From the NCBI GenBank assembly GCA_051859045.1, contig JBHYGK010000034.1, forward strand, positions 100,165 through 164,164: a stretch of DNA of 64,000 bases. Direction: 5' to 3'. Positions 48,534 through 58,082 of this stretch are shown in pieces. The stretch's first letter is position 1. Each line of letters starts with the position of its first letter. The translations under genes were made by a program, and so were the position numbers. The notes under the pieces are model-generated. The model searched no databases. It was given only the letters and a program-made list of their open reading frames with translations, and had not been told where the DNA came from. Source of the stretch: JBHYGK01 sp051859045 (GTDB lineage: Bacteria > Pseudomonadota > Gammaproteobacteria > Xanthomonadales > Xanthomonadaceae).

Positions 48534-48556
48534 GATGTCGGAAGCGCTCCGACATC
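48534..48556. promoter_or_regulatory. 9-bp inverted repeat in the GT39/response-regulator divergent region
   Basis: GATGTCGGA, 5-nt spacer, TCCGACATC: perfect arms, 75 bp before the regulator start and 53 bp before the GT39 start. A strong operator candidate. One arm recurs exactly (TCCGACATC) at 50593-50601 before the GT2 gene. Confidence 0.55.
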
Positions 48557-48630
48557 GCCCCGACTGGCCCGGGGCGAGGCTGGGGGGCCAGAATCCCCAC
48601 CGGGCCCCGCCGCCCGCCCCGGACGCCCCG

Positions 48631-49335
48631 ATGCACCTGCTGATCATCGACGACCACCCGCCGCACGTGGCCAACCTCTTCGCCTACTTCGAGGCGCGCG
48701 GGCACACCCTCGACGCCGCCCCCGACGGGCGCACCGGCCTGCACCTGGCGAGCACCCAGGCCTACGACGCGATCGTGCTCGACTGGATGCTGCCCCGGCT
48801 CGACGGGCCCGGCGTGCTGCGCCACCTGCGCGAGGAGGCCCGCTCGACGGTCCCGGTGCTGATGCTCACCGCGCGCGACGAGCTGCCCGACAAGCTCGCC
48901 GGCTTCCGCGCGGGCGCCGACGACTACCTCACCAAGCCCTTCGAGATGGCCGAGCTCGAGGTCCGGCTCGAGGCCCTGGTGGCGCGCGCCGGCGGCCAGG
49001 CCCGCCGCCGGGTGCTCGAGGTGGACGACCTGCGGCTGGACCTCGACACGCTCGAGGCCAGCCGCGGCGGCGTCGCGCTGCACCTCTTCCCCGCCGGCCG
49101 GCGCCTGCTGCAGGTGCTGATGCAGGCCAGCCCCGCCGCGGTCACCCGCGACCGCCTGGAGCAGGCGCTGTGGGGCGACGCCCCGCCGGACGGCGACATG
49201 CTGCGCTCGCACGTGTACGAACTGCGGCGCAGCGTCGACGCGCCGTTCGCGCGCAAGCTCATCCACACCCTGCCGCGGGTCGGCTACCGCCTCGCCGCCC
49301 TGCACGAGGACGCCGCCGATGCGGGCCAGGCCTAG
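48631..49335 (+). CDS. OmpR-family response regulator
   Basis: 234 residues. REC domain (1-120): acidic pair IIDD, phospho-Asp in IVLDWMLPRLDG, Thr in MLTARDE, Lys in TKPFEMAEL. A winged-helix domain (about 130-228) ends HTLPRVGYRLA, the OmpR/PhoB signature. The first acidic cluster reads DDH, as usual. Its 3' end overlaps the kinase gene by 17 bp. Likely controls the flanking envelope-modification genes (PmrA-like by context only). Confidence 0.92.
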   Translation: MHLLIIDDHPPHVANLFAYFEARGHTLDAAPDGRTGLHLASTQAYDAIVLDWMLPRLDGPGVLRHLREEARSTVPVLMLTARDELPDKLAGFRAGADDYLTKPFEMAELEVRLEALVARAGGQARRRVLEVDDLRLDLDTLEASRGGVALHLFPAGRRLLQVLMQASPAAVTRDRLEQALWGDAPPDGDMLRSHVYELRRSVDAPFARKLIHTLPRVGYRLAALHEDAADAGQA

Positions 49336-50617
49336 GCTGTCGCGGCGGATCACGCTCTACGCCCTGGCCTACGCGCTGCTGATCGCGGCGGTGCTGATCG
49401 CGCAGGGCGAGGTGCTGCACGAGAACGCCGAGCACACCGTCTGGCGGGCCCTGCTCGACGGCGAATGGGCCCAGTTCGAGGACCGGCTGCGCGCCGACCC
49501 GGACTGGCGCCCGGTCGACCCCGGCCAGATCAGCGTCTACGCCCTCGACGCCGCCGGCACCCCCACCGCGCTGGTGGCGCTACCCCCCGGCCTGCATGAC
49601 GACGTGCTGCTCGACGGCCTGCCGCACGTGGTCAGCGTGCGCGCGTTCGAGGACCGCCGGCTGGCGCTGGTGCTGGACGTCAACGAGTTCGAGCGCTTCG
49701 AGGACGCCACCTTCCGCAAGGTCGCGCTGAGCGCGCTGGCGGGGGCGCTGCTGCTGGCGATCGGCGCCGGCGCGGCGGCCGGCGTGCTGACCCGGCCGCT
49801 GCGCCGCCTGGCCGAGGCCATCCGCGCCCAGCGCCCCGGCGAGCCCGGGCCGCGCATCGCGCTGCCCGAGGACGCCAGCGAGGAGGTCTGGGTGATCGCC
49901 GAGGCGGTGGACGGCTACGTCCGGGCGCTGGAGCAGCACGTGGCCCGCGAGCGCGACTTCATCGACACCGCCAGCCACGAGCTGCGCACGCCGGTGTCGG
50001 TGATCGCGGGCGCGGCGGGCCTGGCCCTGGCCCAGCCGGGGCTGGCGCCGGCCGCGCGCGCGCCGCTGCTGCGCATCCAGCGCACCGCGCGCGGCATGGA
50101 GCAGCTGCTGGCGCTGCTGCTGGTGCTGGCCAAGGATCCCGCGCGGCTGGCCCAGGCCGACGACCGCGTGGCGCTGGAGCAGCTGCTGCCGGAGATCGTC
50201 GACGACCACCGCGCGCTGTGCCTCGACAAGCAGCTCGCGCTGGCGCTCGGCCCGCTGCCGCCGGTGGCCGTCCGCGCGCCGATGGCGATCGTGCAGGCCG
50301 CCATCGGCACCCTGCTGCGCAACGCGATCGAACACAGCGACCGCGGCGAGGTGCGGATCGCGCTGCGCGCCGACGCGGTGGTCGAGATCGAGGACCCCGG
50401 CCACGGCATGAGCCCCGAGGAGATCGCCGCGCTCTACGCCCGCCACGCCCGTGGCGAGCCCCGCGACGGCGGCGGCATCGGCCTGGCCCTGGTGGCGCGG
50501 CTGTGCGCCCACCTCGGGTGGCGGCTGGCGATCGGCCCGGGGGCCGGCGCGGGCACCCGGGTCACGCTGGACTTCGGCGCCTCCCACGGCTTTCCGACAT
50601 CCCCCGACGCACACTGA
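49319..50617 (+). CDS. Sensor histidine kinase
   Basis: 432 residues. Transmembrane helix 1 (about 11-30), a periplasmic part of about 105 residues with GEWAQFEDRLRADPDWRP, helix 2 (about 140-163, SALAGALLLAIGAGAAAG), HAMP, then dimerisation motif TASHELRTPVSVI (His phosphate acceptor), N box LLRNAIEHS, G1 EDPGHGMS and G2 GGIGLALV. Fully equipped kinase. The signal is unknown; the periplasmic part is not obviously PmrB-like. Partner of the upstream regulator by overlap. Confidence 0.92.
   Translation: MRARPRLSRRITLYALAYALLIAAVLIAQGEVLHENAEHTVWRALLDGEWAQFEDRLRADPDWRPVDPGQISVYALDAAGTPTALVALPPGLHDDVLLDGLPHVVSVRAFEDRRLALVLDVNEFERFEDATFRKVALSALAGALLLAIGAGAAAGVLTRPLRRLAEAIRAQRPGEPGPRIALPEDASEEVWVIAEAVDGYVRALEQHVARERDFIDTASHELRTPVSVIAGAAGLALAQPGLAPAARAPLLRIQRTARGMEQLLALLLVLAKDPARLAQADDRVALEQLLPEIVDDHRALCLDKQLALALGPLPPVAVRAPMAIVQAAIGTLLRNAIEHSDRGEVRIALRADAVVEIEDPGHGMSPEEIAALYARHARGEPRDGGGIGLALVARLCAHLGWRLAIGPGAGAGTRVTLDFGASHGFPTSPDAH
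50593..50601. promoter_or_regulatory. TCCGACATC half-site upstream of the GT2 gene
   Basis: An exact copy of one arm of the 48534-48556 inverted repeat, inside the end of the kinase gene and 40 bp before the GT2 start. Could be chance. Confidence 0.25.
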
Positions 50618-50640
50618 GCGATTCGACGCTGGAGCCCCCC

Positions 50641-51381
50641 ATGTCCGACGCCCCCGCCCTCTCGGTCGTCATCCCCGCCCACAACGAGCGCGACAACATC
50701 GGCCCGCTGGTGGCGGAGGTGGTGGCGGCGCTGGCGCCGGTGCTGGCATTCGAGATCATCGTCGTCGACGACCGCAGCCGCGACGACACCCGCGCGGTGC
50801 TGGCGGCGCTGGCGGCGCGCGAACCGCGGCTTCGGGTGTTCGGGCACGACGCCCAGGGCGGCCAGAGCCTGGCCATCCGCAACGGCGTGAAGCAGGCCCG
50901 CGCGCCCTGGATCGCCACCCTCGACGGCGACGGCCAGAACGACCCGGCCGACCTGCCCGCCCTGCTGGCCGCGCGCGACGCCGCGTCGCCCGAGGTGAAG
51001 CTGTTCGCGGGCTGGCGGGTGCACCGCCGCGACACCGCCTCCAAGCGCCTCGCCTCGCGGCTGGCCAACGCCATCCGCTCGCGCCTGCTGCGCGACGCCA
51101 CGCCCGACACCGGCTGCGGCATCAAGCTCTTCGAGCGCGAGGCCTTCCTCGACCTGCCCTACTTCGACCACATGCACCGCTACCTGCCGGCGCTGGTGCA
51201 GCGCGCGGGCTTCAGGACGGTCAGCGTGCCGGTGAACCACCGCGAACGCGGCGCCGGGAGTTCGAACTACACCAACCTCGGCCGCGCCTGGGTGGGCCTG
51301 GCCGACCTGCGGGGCGTGGCCTGGCTGATCCGGCGCTCGCGCGTGGTGCGCCCGGTGGCGGTCGCGCCGGCGCGCGACTGA
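50641..51381 (+). CDS. Family 2 glycosyltransferase (dolichyl/undecaprenyl-phosphate sugar synthase type)
   Basis: 246 residues, no transmembrane helices. GT-A motifs: SVVIPAHNERDNIGPLV, IIVVDDRSRDDT, LDGDGQNDPADLPAL (DxD-type) and HRYLPALVQRAGF with NHRERGAGSSNY. This is the DPM1/ArnC-like group that loads a sugar on a polyprenyl phosphate; it lacks the C-terminal membrane helices of ArnC. It may supply the donor for the GT39 enzyme. Located 23 bp past the kinase gene on the same strand. Confidence 0.88.
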   Translation: MSDAPALSVVIPAHNERDNIGPLVAEVVAALAPVLAFEIIVVDDRSRDDTRAVLAALAAREPRLRVFGHDAQGGQSLAIRNGVKQARAPWIATLDGDGQNDPADLPALLAARDAASPEVKLFAGWRVHRRDTASKRLASRLANAIRSRLLRDATPDTGCGIKLFEREAFLDLPYFDHMHRYLPALVQRAGFRTVSVPVNHRERGAGSSNYTNLGRAWVGLADLRGVAWLIRRSRVVRPVAVAPARD

Positions 51382-51400
51382 GGCCCTCGCCGCGCGGCGC

Positions 51401-52086
51401 TCAGCCGCGCTGCGCGCGCGCGAACGCGCGCTGGCCCGCGCGCAGCCGCGCCCGCGCGGCCTCGCCGTCGTCCAGCGCCTCGGCCAGCGCGGTGGCCAGC
51501 TCGACCTCCTCGCGATCGAGGCCCGCCGCGCCCAGCGCGTCGGCGACGCCCGCCAGCACGCCCCCCGCCACGGCCTTCAGCCCCGCCTTCTGCGGGATCG
51601 GCAGGCCGAGGTCGCCGGGGCGCGCGAACGAGGCGTCGCAGGCCGCGCGATCCACCGAGTGGTAGCCGCGGCAGACCAGCGGCCGCGCCGCGTGGCCGCT
51701 GCAGCGGCCGTCCACCAGCACCGGGCAGGCCAGGTTGGTGCGCAGGTGCGCCTCGCGGCCCAGCGCGTGCACCCGCGCCGCAGCCTCGCGCACGCGCGCG
51801 GTGAACGCGGCGAAGGCCGTGGCGTCCAGGGCCAGGCGCAGGTGGTCGAGCAGCACGAACACCTCGGCCGGCGAGGCCTGGATGCGCAGGTGGCAGCACG
51901 CCGCGCAGCCCGGCGCGCAGGCCAGCGGGAGCGCGTTCGACGGCTGGGCCTCGGCCTGCCAGCCCGCCATCGCCGCCTGCACCGCGGCCGCCGCGGCCTC
52001 CGGCGGGGCGAGGCGCAGCGCGTCGGCCGCCAGCGCCTCGGCGCCGGCGCGGACCCGCTCGCGCAGCGCCGCCGCGGCGGACTGGC

Positions 52087-52090
<4 letters not shown>
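51401..52090 (-). CDS. YkgJ-family cysteine-cluster protein
   Basis: 229 residues. A cysteine cluster CAPGCAACCHLRI, followed by CPVLVDGRCSGHAARPLVCRGYHS and AACDAS, defines the YkgJ/zinc-or-iron-chelating family (CxxxCxxCC...). Proposed to bind metal or an Fe-S cluster; function unknown. It begins GTG in a GTGA overlap with the ispG stop, so it is translated after IspG, itself a 4Fe-4S enzyme. Confidence 0.85.
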
Positions 52091-53342
<1,252 letters not shown>

Positions 53343-53346
<4 letters not shown>

Positions 53347-54995
53347 GGCCGGCCCGCCTTCTCGCGCACCAGCAGGTAGTCGCCGGCGTTGAGGACCACG
53401 TCGAGGCCCTCGAGGGTGGCGGCGATCTGCTCGCCGGCCAGCTCGTCGAGGTGCTCGGCGTCGATGCCGGCGTCGCGCACCACCTCGAAGCGGGCGGCCT
53501 TGGCGTCGAGCATGTCCGGGGCCAGGAACAGGTGGCCGGTGCCGTGCAGCTGGGACTCGACCGGGTCGAGCTCGATCGCGCGCAGCGGCGCGCGCGACTG
53601 CCCGCCGCTGCCGACCGCGCGCATCGCCACCGCCTCGGCGCGCCGCGCCAGCAGCTCGACGCCCGCCATCACCGCGCCGTCCTCCTCGTGGCGCAGCCAG
53701 CGCACCATGCCGACCATCCAGTGCCGCACCTCGGCGCCGGCGGGCACGCCCAGGCCGGCCAGCTCGCCGACCCGCGCGCGCAGGCCGGCCTCGCCGTCCC
53801 ACAGCAGCCGGTAGCCGCCCAGGCTCTGGTCGAGCACCTCGGCCTCGACCGTGGGCACCGCGACGGTGCTGGCGTTGCCGTGGGCCCAGGCCGCGCGGTC
53901 CATCACCTCGATGCGCGCGCCGCGCAGGAAGGCGTCGAAGTCGCGGCCGCCGGCGAGGTGGAAGTGCAGGCCGCTCAGGCCCAGCACGGTGTCGATGCGG
54001 TGCCCGGCGTCCATGCGGTCGTGGCCGCGCGCGGCGGCGTTGCCGAAGCCGCGGCGGATGCGCTCGGCGGTGTCCACCGACAGGGTGACGTGCACGCCCT
54101 TGGTCGACCCGAACGCCAGCTCGGCGCCGGGCCGGGCCAGCGCCGACTCGAGCGCCGCGCGCAGCGGGGCGATGTCGAGCGCGCGGCGGCCGCCGTCCTC
54201 GTCGGCCGGGCCGAAGGCCGGGCCGCGATCGGCGTCGAAGGGCACCGGGATCATGCCGGCGGGCTCGCCGTCGACGAGCTTCATGCCGCCGGCGTACACG
54301 CCGCTCAGCGTCCACAGCTGGACCTGCTCGGCCTGGTCGAAGGCGTAGGGATTGGTGGCCGCCGCGGCCAGCGCCTGCAGGTGCAGCGCGCGGACGCTGG
54401 CCTTGCCGCCGGCGGCGAGCGGGTCGTCGACGGCCTTCTCGGCGAGCTTGACCTGCTCGGCGAACGCGGCGACGCGATGCAGGCCCTGCCAGGTGCCGGC
54501 CGGATGCGCGCGGTAGACGTGCCAGGCCAGGCACAGCGCGCGGGCGTAGTGGAAGGCCGAGCGCGCCAGCGCCTCGGCCACGGTGCCGCCCTTGAGCAGG
54601 CCGACGCTGCCGCTGGGCGCGCACAGCTCCCAGGCCGCGCGGCGGTAGACGTGGGCCAGCGCGCACTGCAGGTCGAGCGCCTGGCGGGCCAGCGCCTCGC
54701 GCTCGGGCGTCAGCGGGAAGGCGCTGCCGGCGAGCTGGCGCTCGAGGTGCAGCATCAGGTCGTGGACCGGGCCGCGCAGGGCCTCGACGACGCCGAGGCG
54801 GGTGGCGCCCTCGATGCCCGGGCGGCCGGTGGCGGCCAGCGCCGCGGCCAGCGGGGCCTGGGTCTGGGCGATGTTCGCGCGCGGCAGGGCCGAGACCCAG
54901 GCCCGCGCCTTCTTGGGATCGCGCGGGAAGCCGGCGTCGCCGGCAGCCTCCGGCATCGGGATGTCGTCGCCCAGCCTGCGGAACACGTCGCTCAT
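53343..54995 (-). CDS. Conserved protein with PilZ-like C-terminal region
   Basis: 550 residues. A long helical N-terminal half includes ARAWVSALPRANIAQTQ, HDLMLHLERQLAG, VYRRAAWELC and AFHYARALCLAWHVYRAHP. A beta-type C-terminal part contains the PilZ-like DQSLGGYRLLW (DxSxxG, 389-394), WMVGMVRWL and VMAGVELLA. I recall related hypothetical proteins in xanthomonads and pseudomonads. An RxxxR c-di-GMP site is not clear. Not a malate synthase despite the length. It could be a c-di-GMP receptor. First gene of a GTGA-linked chain with ispG. Confidence 0.6.
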
Positions 54996-55052
54996 GTCGG
55001 ACCCGTCATGCCGGGCCAGCCGCCCGGGGCGCCCAGTGTAGCCAAGCCGGCG

Positions 55053-55081
55053 CTGCCGTGGCGCGCCGCGCGGGGTATCCT
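55053..55081 (+). promoter_or_regulatory. Possible promoter of xseA
   Basis: CTGCCG, 17 bp, TATCCT. The -10 ends 14 nt before the xseA ATG, which would give a leader of only about 8 nt. The spacing is right but both boxes are imperfect. Confidence 0.4.
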
Positions 55082-55095
55082 GCCCGGCCGCATCG

Positions 55096-56451
55096 ATGGC
55101 CCCCGCCGTGCACGCCCCCCCGACCGACGCCCGCCAGGTCCTCACGCCCGCCCAGCTCAACACGCTGGCGCGCGACCTGCTGGAGGGCAGCTTCGGCTCG
55201 GTCTGGGTCGAGGGCGAGCTGAGCAACGTCTCGCGGCCGGCCTCGGGCCACCTGTACTTCACGCTCAAGGACGCGCGCGCCCAGGTGCGCTGCGCGCTGT
55301 TCCGGCAGAAGGCGGCGTGGCTGCGCTTCGCCCCGGCCGACGGCCAGCGCGTGCTGGCCCGCGGCAAGCTCACGCTGTACGAGCCGCGCGGCGACTACCA
55401 GCTGGTGCTCGACACCATGGAGGAGGCCGGCGAAGGCGCCCTGCGCCGGGCCTTCGAGCTGCTCAAGCAGCGCCTCGCCGCCGAGGGCCTGTTCGAGCAG
55501 GCGCGCAAGCGCCCGCTGCCGGCCTTCGTGCGCCGGCTGGCGGTGCTGACCTCGCCGCGCGGCGCCGCGGTCCGCGACGTGCTGAGCGTGCTCGCGCGGC
55601 GCTTCCCGCTGCTCGAGGTCGACGTGGTGCCGGTGCCCGTGCAGGGCGAGGGCGCCGCGGCCGAGATCCAGCGCGCGCTGCGCGCGGTGTTCGCGGCCGG
55701 CCGCCACGACGTGGTGCTGCTGACTCGCGGCGGCGGCTCGCTCGAGGACCTCTGGGCCTTCAACGACGAGGGCCTGGCCCGGCTGATCGCGGCCGCGCCG
55801 GTGCCCGTGGTGTCGGCGGTGGGCCACGAGATCGACACCAGCCTGGCCGATTTCGCCGCCGACGTCCGCGCCGCCACCCCCTCGGCCGCCGCCGAGCTGC
55901 TGGTGCCGGAGCGCGGCGAGCTGCTGGCGCGCGTGGCCCGGCTGGGCGAGCGCCTGGACCAGGCCCGCGGCCGCGCCGCGCGCGAACGCGCCCAGCGCCT
56001 CGACCAGGCCTGGCTGCGCCTGCAGGCCTGGCGCCCGCATGCGCGGCTGGAGCGCGGGCGCGCCCGGCTGGCCGAGCTGGCGCACCGCCTCGCGCTGGCC
56101 GCGGCCCGGCGCCGCGAGGCCCCGGCCGCGCGGCTGCAGGCGCTGGCCGCGCGGCTCGCGGCCCAGCATCCCGCGCGGCGCCTCGATGCCAACGCCCAGC
56201 GCCTCGACGCCCTCGCCGCCCGCCAGCGCCAGGCCATGGCCCGCGGCCTCGAGCGCCGCCGCGCCCGGCTGCAGGAGACCGCCCGCGCGCTGGCCGCGAT
56301 CAGCCCGCTGGCCACGCTCGCGCGCGGCTACGCGATCCTCACCGACGCCGACGGCCGGGTGCTGCGCGCGCCCGCCGAGGCCACGCCCGGCCAGCGCCTG
56401 CAGGCCCGGCTGGCCGGCGGCACGCTGGGCGTGATCGCCGCGCCCGACTGA
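55096..56451 (+). CDS. xseA: Exodeoxyribonuclease VII large subunit
   Basis: 451 residues. N-terminal OB fold (WVEGELSNVSRPASGHLYFTLKD), catalytic domain with LTSPRGAAVRDVL, TRGGGSLEDLWAFNDE and SAVGHEIDTSLADF, then a long Arg/Ala-rich coiled coil and the C-terminal ARGYAIL. Degrades single-stranded DNA with XseB (not in the window). Start MAPAVHAPPTDARQ. Divergent from the PilZ-like gene. Confidence 0.96.
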   Translation: MAPAVHAPPTDARQVLTPAQLNTLARDLLEGSFGSVWVEGELSNVSRPASGHLYFTLKDARAQVRCALFRQKAAWLRFAPADGQRVLARGKLTLYEPRGDYQLVLDTMEEAGEGALRRAFELLKQRLAAEGLFEQARKRPLPAFVRRLAVLTSPRGAAVRDVLSVLARRFPLLEVDVVPVPVQGEGAAAEIQRALRAVFAAGRHDVVLLTRGGGSLEDLWAFNDEGLARLIAAAPVPVVSAVGHEIDTSLADFAADVRAATPSAAAELLVPERGELLARVARLGERLDQARGRAARERAQRLDQAWLRLQAWRPHARLERGRARLAELAHRLALAAARRREAPAARLQALAARLAAQHPARRLDANAQRLDALAARQRQAMARGLERRRARLQETARALAAISPLATLARGYAILTDADGRVLRAPAEATPGQRLQARLAGGTLGVIAAPD

Positions 56452-56489
56452 GCCGCGCCCCCGCCCACGCCCCACCGCGAGGACACCCC

Positions 56490-57968
56490 ATGACCCGCGC
56501 CGAGACGCCCCGCACCGACGCGCCCCACGCCGACGCCACGCCCCTGCCCCGCCACCCGCTGTGGCTCGGCGGCCACCCCGTCCGGACCGGGCGCTGGCTG
56601 CCGGTGCGCGACGCCTGGCGCGACGCGCCCTGCGCCGAGGTCGCGCTGGCCGGCCCCGCCGAGCTCGAGGCCTCGATCGCCGCCGCCGTGCGCGCCGCGC
56701 CGGCGATGGCCGCGCTGCCCGCCGACGCCCGCCGCGACGCGCTCGAGCACTGCGTCGCCGCCTTCACCCGCGACCGCGCCGAGCTCGTCGACGCGCTGGT
56801 GCGCGAGGCCGGCAAGCCGGTGCGCGACGCCCGCGGCGAGGTCGACCGCCTGGTCGACACCTTCCGCGTGGCCGCCGCCGAATGCCTGCGCGAGACCGGC
56901 GAGGTGCTGACGCTCGAGGTCTCCGCCCGCGCCCGCGGCACGCGCGGCTTCACCCGGCGGGTCCCGGTGGGGCCCTGCGGCTTCATCACGCCGTTCAACT
57001 TCCCGCTCAACCTGGTCGCGCACAAGGTGGCGCCCGCGATCGCCGCGGGCTGCCCCTTCGTGCTCAAGCCCGCGCCGCGCACGCCGCTGGGCGCGCTGCT
57101 GGTCGGCCGCGCGCTGGCCGGCGCGGGCCTGCCCGAGGGCGCGTTCTCGGTGCTGCCGATGCACCACGAGGACGCCGACGCCCTGGTCACCGACCCGCGG
57201 CTGGCGCTGCTGAGCTTCACCGGCGGCGCGGTGGGCTGGGACCTGCGCGCGCGCGCCGGCCGCAAGCGCGTCACGCTCGAGCTCGGCGGCAACGCCAGCT
57301 GCATCGTCGACGCCGATCCCGGCGCCGACCTCGCGCACGTGGTCGAGCGCCTGGTGTTCGGCGCGTTCTACCAGTCGGGCCAGAGCTGCGTGAGCGTGCA
57401 GCGCGTGCTGGTGCACCGCTCGCTGCTCGCGCGGCTGCGCGAGGCGCTGCTGGCGCGGGTGGCGCGGTTGCGCCACGGCGACCCGGCCGACGAGGCCACC
57501 GACCTCGGCCCGCTGATCGACGCGGACGCCGCGCGGCGGCTGGAGGACTGGATCGCCGAGGCGGTCGCCGGCGGCGCCCGGGTGCTGTGCGGCGGGCGCC
57601 GCGACGGCGCGATGCTCGAGGCCTGCGTGCTCGAGGACGTGCCCGACGAGGCCCGCCTCGCCCGCGAGGAGGCCTTCGGGCCGGTGCTGCTGCTGGAGCC
57701 CTTCGACGACTTCGACGCCGCGCTGGCGCGCGTCAACGCCGGCGCCTATGGGCTGCAGGCCGGCGTGTTCAGCGCCCGCGTCGACCGCGTCATGCGGGCC
57801 TGGGACCGGCTCGCGGTGGGCGGCGTGATCGCCGGCGACGTGCCCAGCTTCCGCGTGGACGCCATGCCCTACGGCGGCACCAAGGCCTCGGGCACCGGCC
57901 GCGAGGGCGTGCGCTGGGCGATCGAGGACATGAGCGAGACGCGCCTGCTGGTGCTGCGCGGGACCTGA
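56490..57968 (+). CDS. Aldehyde dehydrogenase family protein
   Basis: 492 residues. FITPFNFPLNLVAHKVAPA, LKPAPRTPL, FTGGAVGW (NAD site), catalytic Glu in LELGGNASC, catalytic Cys in YQSGQSCVSVQR, C-terminal PYGGTKASGTGREG. Complete and probably active; substrate unknown, of the glyceraldehyde-3-phosphate / lactaldehyde-type NAD(P) ALDHs. An N-terminal stretch of about 25 residues before the core is Pro/Ala-rich. It starts 38 bp past xseA. Confidence 0.9.
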   Translation: MTRAETPRTDAPHADATPLPRHPLWLGGHPVRTGRWLPVRDAWRDAPCAEVALAGPAELEASIAAAVRAAPAMAALPADARRDALEHCVAAFTRDRAELVDALVREAGKPVRDARGEVDRLVDTFRVAAAECLRETGEVLTLEVSARARGTRGFTRRVPVGPCGFITPFNFPLNLVAHKVAPAIAAGCPFVLKPAPRTPLGALLVGRALAGAGLPEGAFSVLPMHHEDADALVTDPRLALLSFTGGAVGWDLRARAGRKRVTLELGGNASCIVDADPGADLAHVVERLVFGAFYQSGQSCVSVQRVLVHRSLLARLREALLARVARLRHGDPADEATDLGPLIDADAARRLEDWIAEAVAGGARVLCGGRRDGAMLEACVLEDVPDEARLAREEAFGPVLLLEPFDDFDAALARVNAGAYGLQAGVFSARVDRVMRAWDRLAVGGVIAGDVPSFRVDAMPYGGTKASGTGREGVRWAIEDMSETRLLVLRGT

Positions 57969-58082
57969 GCGGGCGCGCGGCGGCGCCGGCCTCACGCGGG
58001 GCCGACGTCGCCGACCGGCGGCGTAACCCCGTTCGCGCGGACCGGCCGTTCCCCGCGGTCCCTGTCGCCGAAGGAGCCGCCC

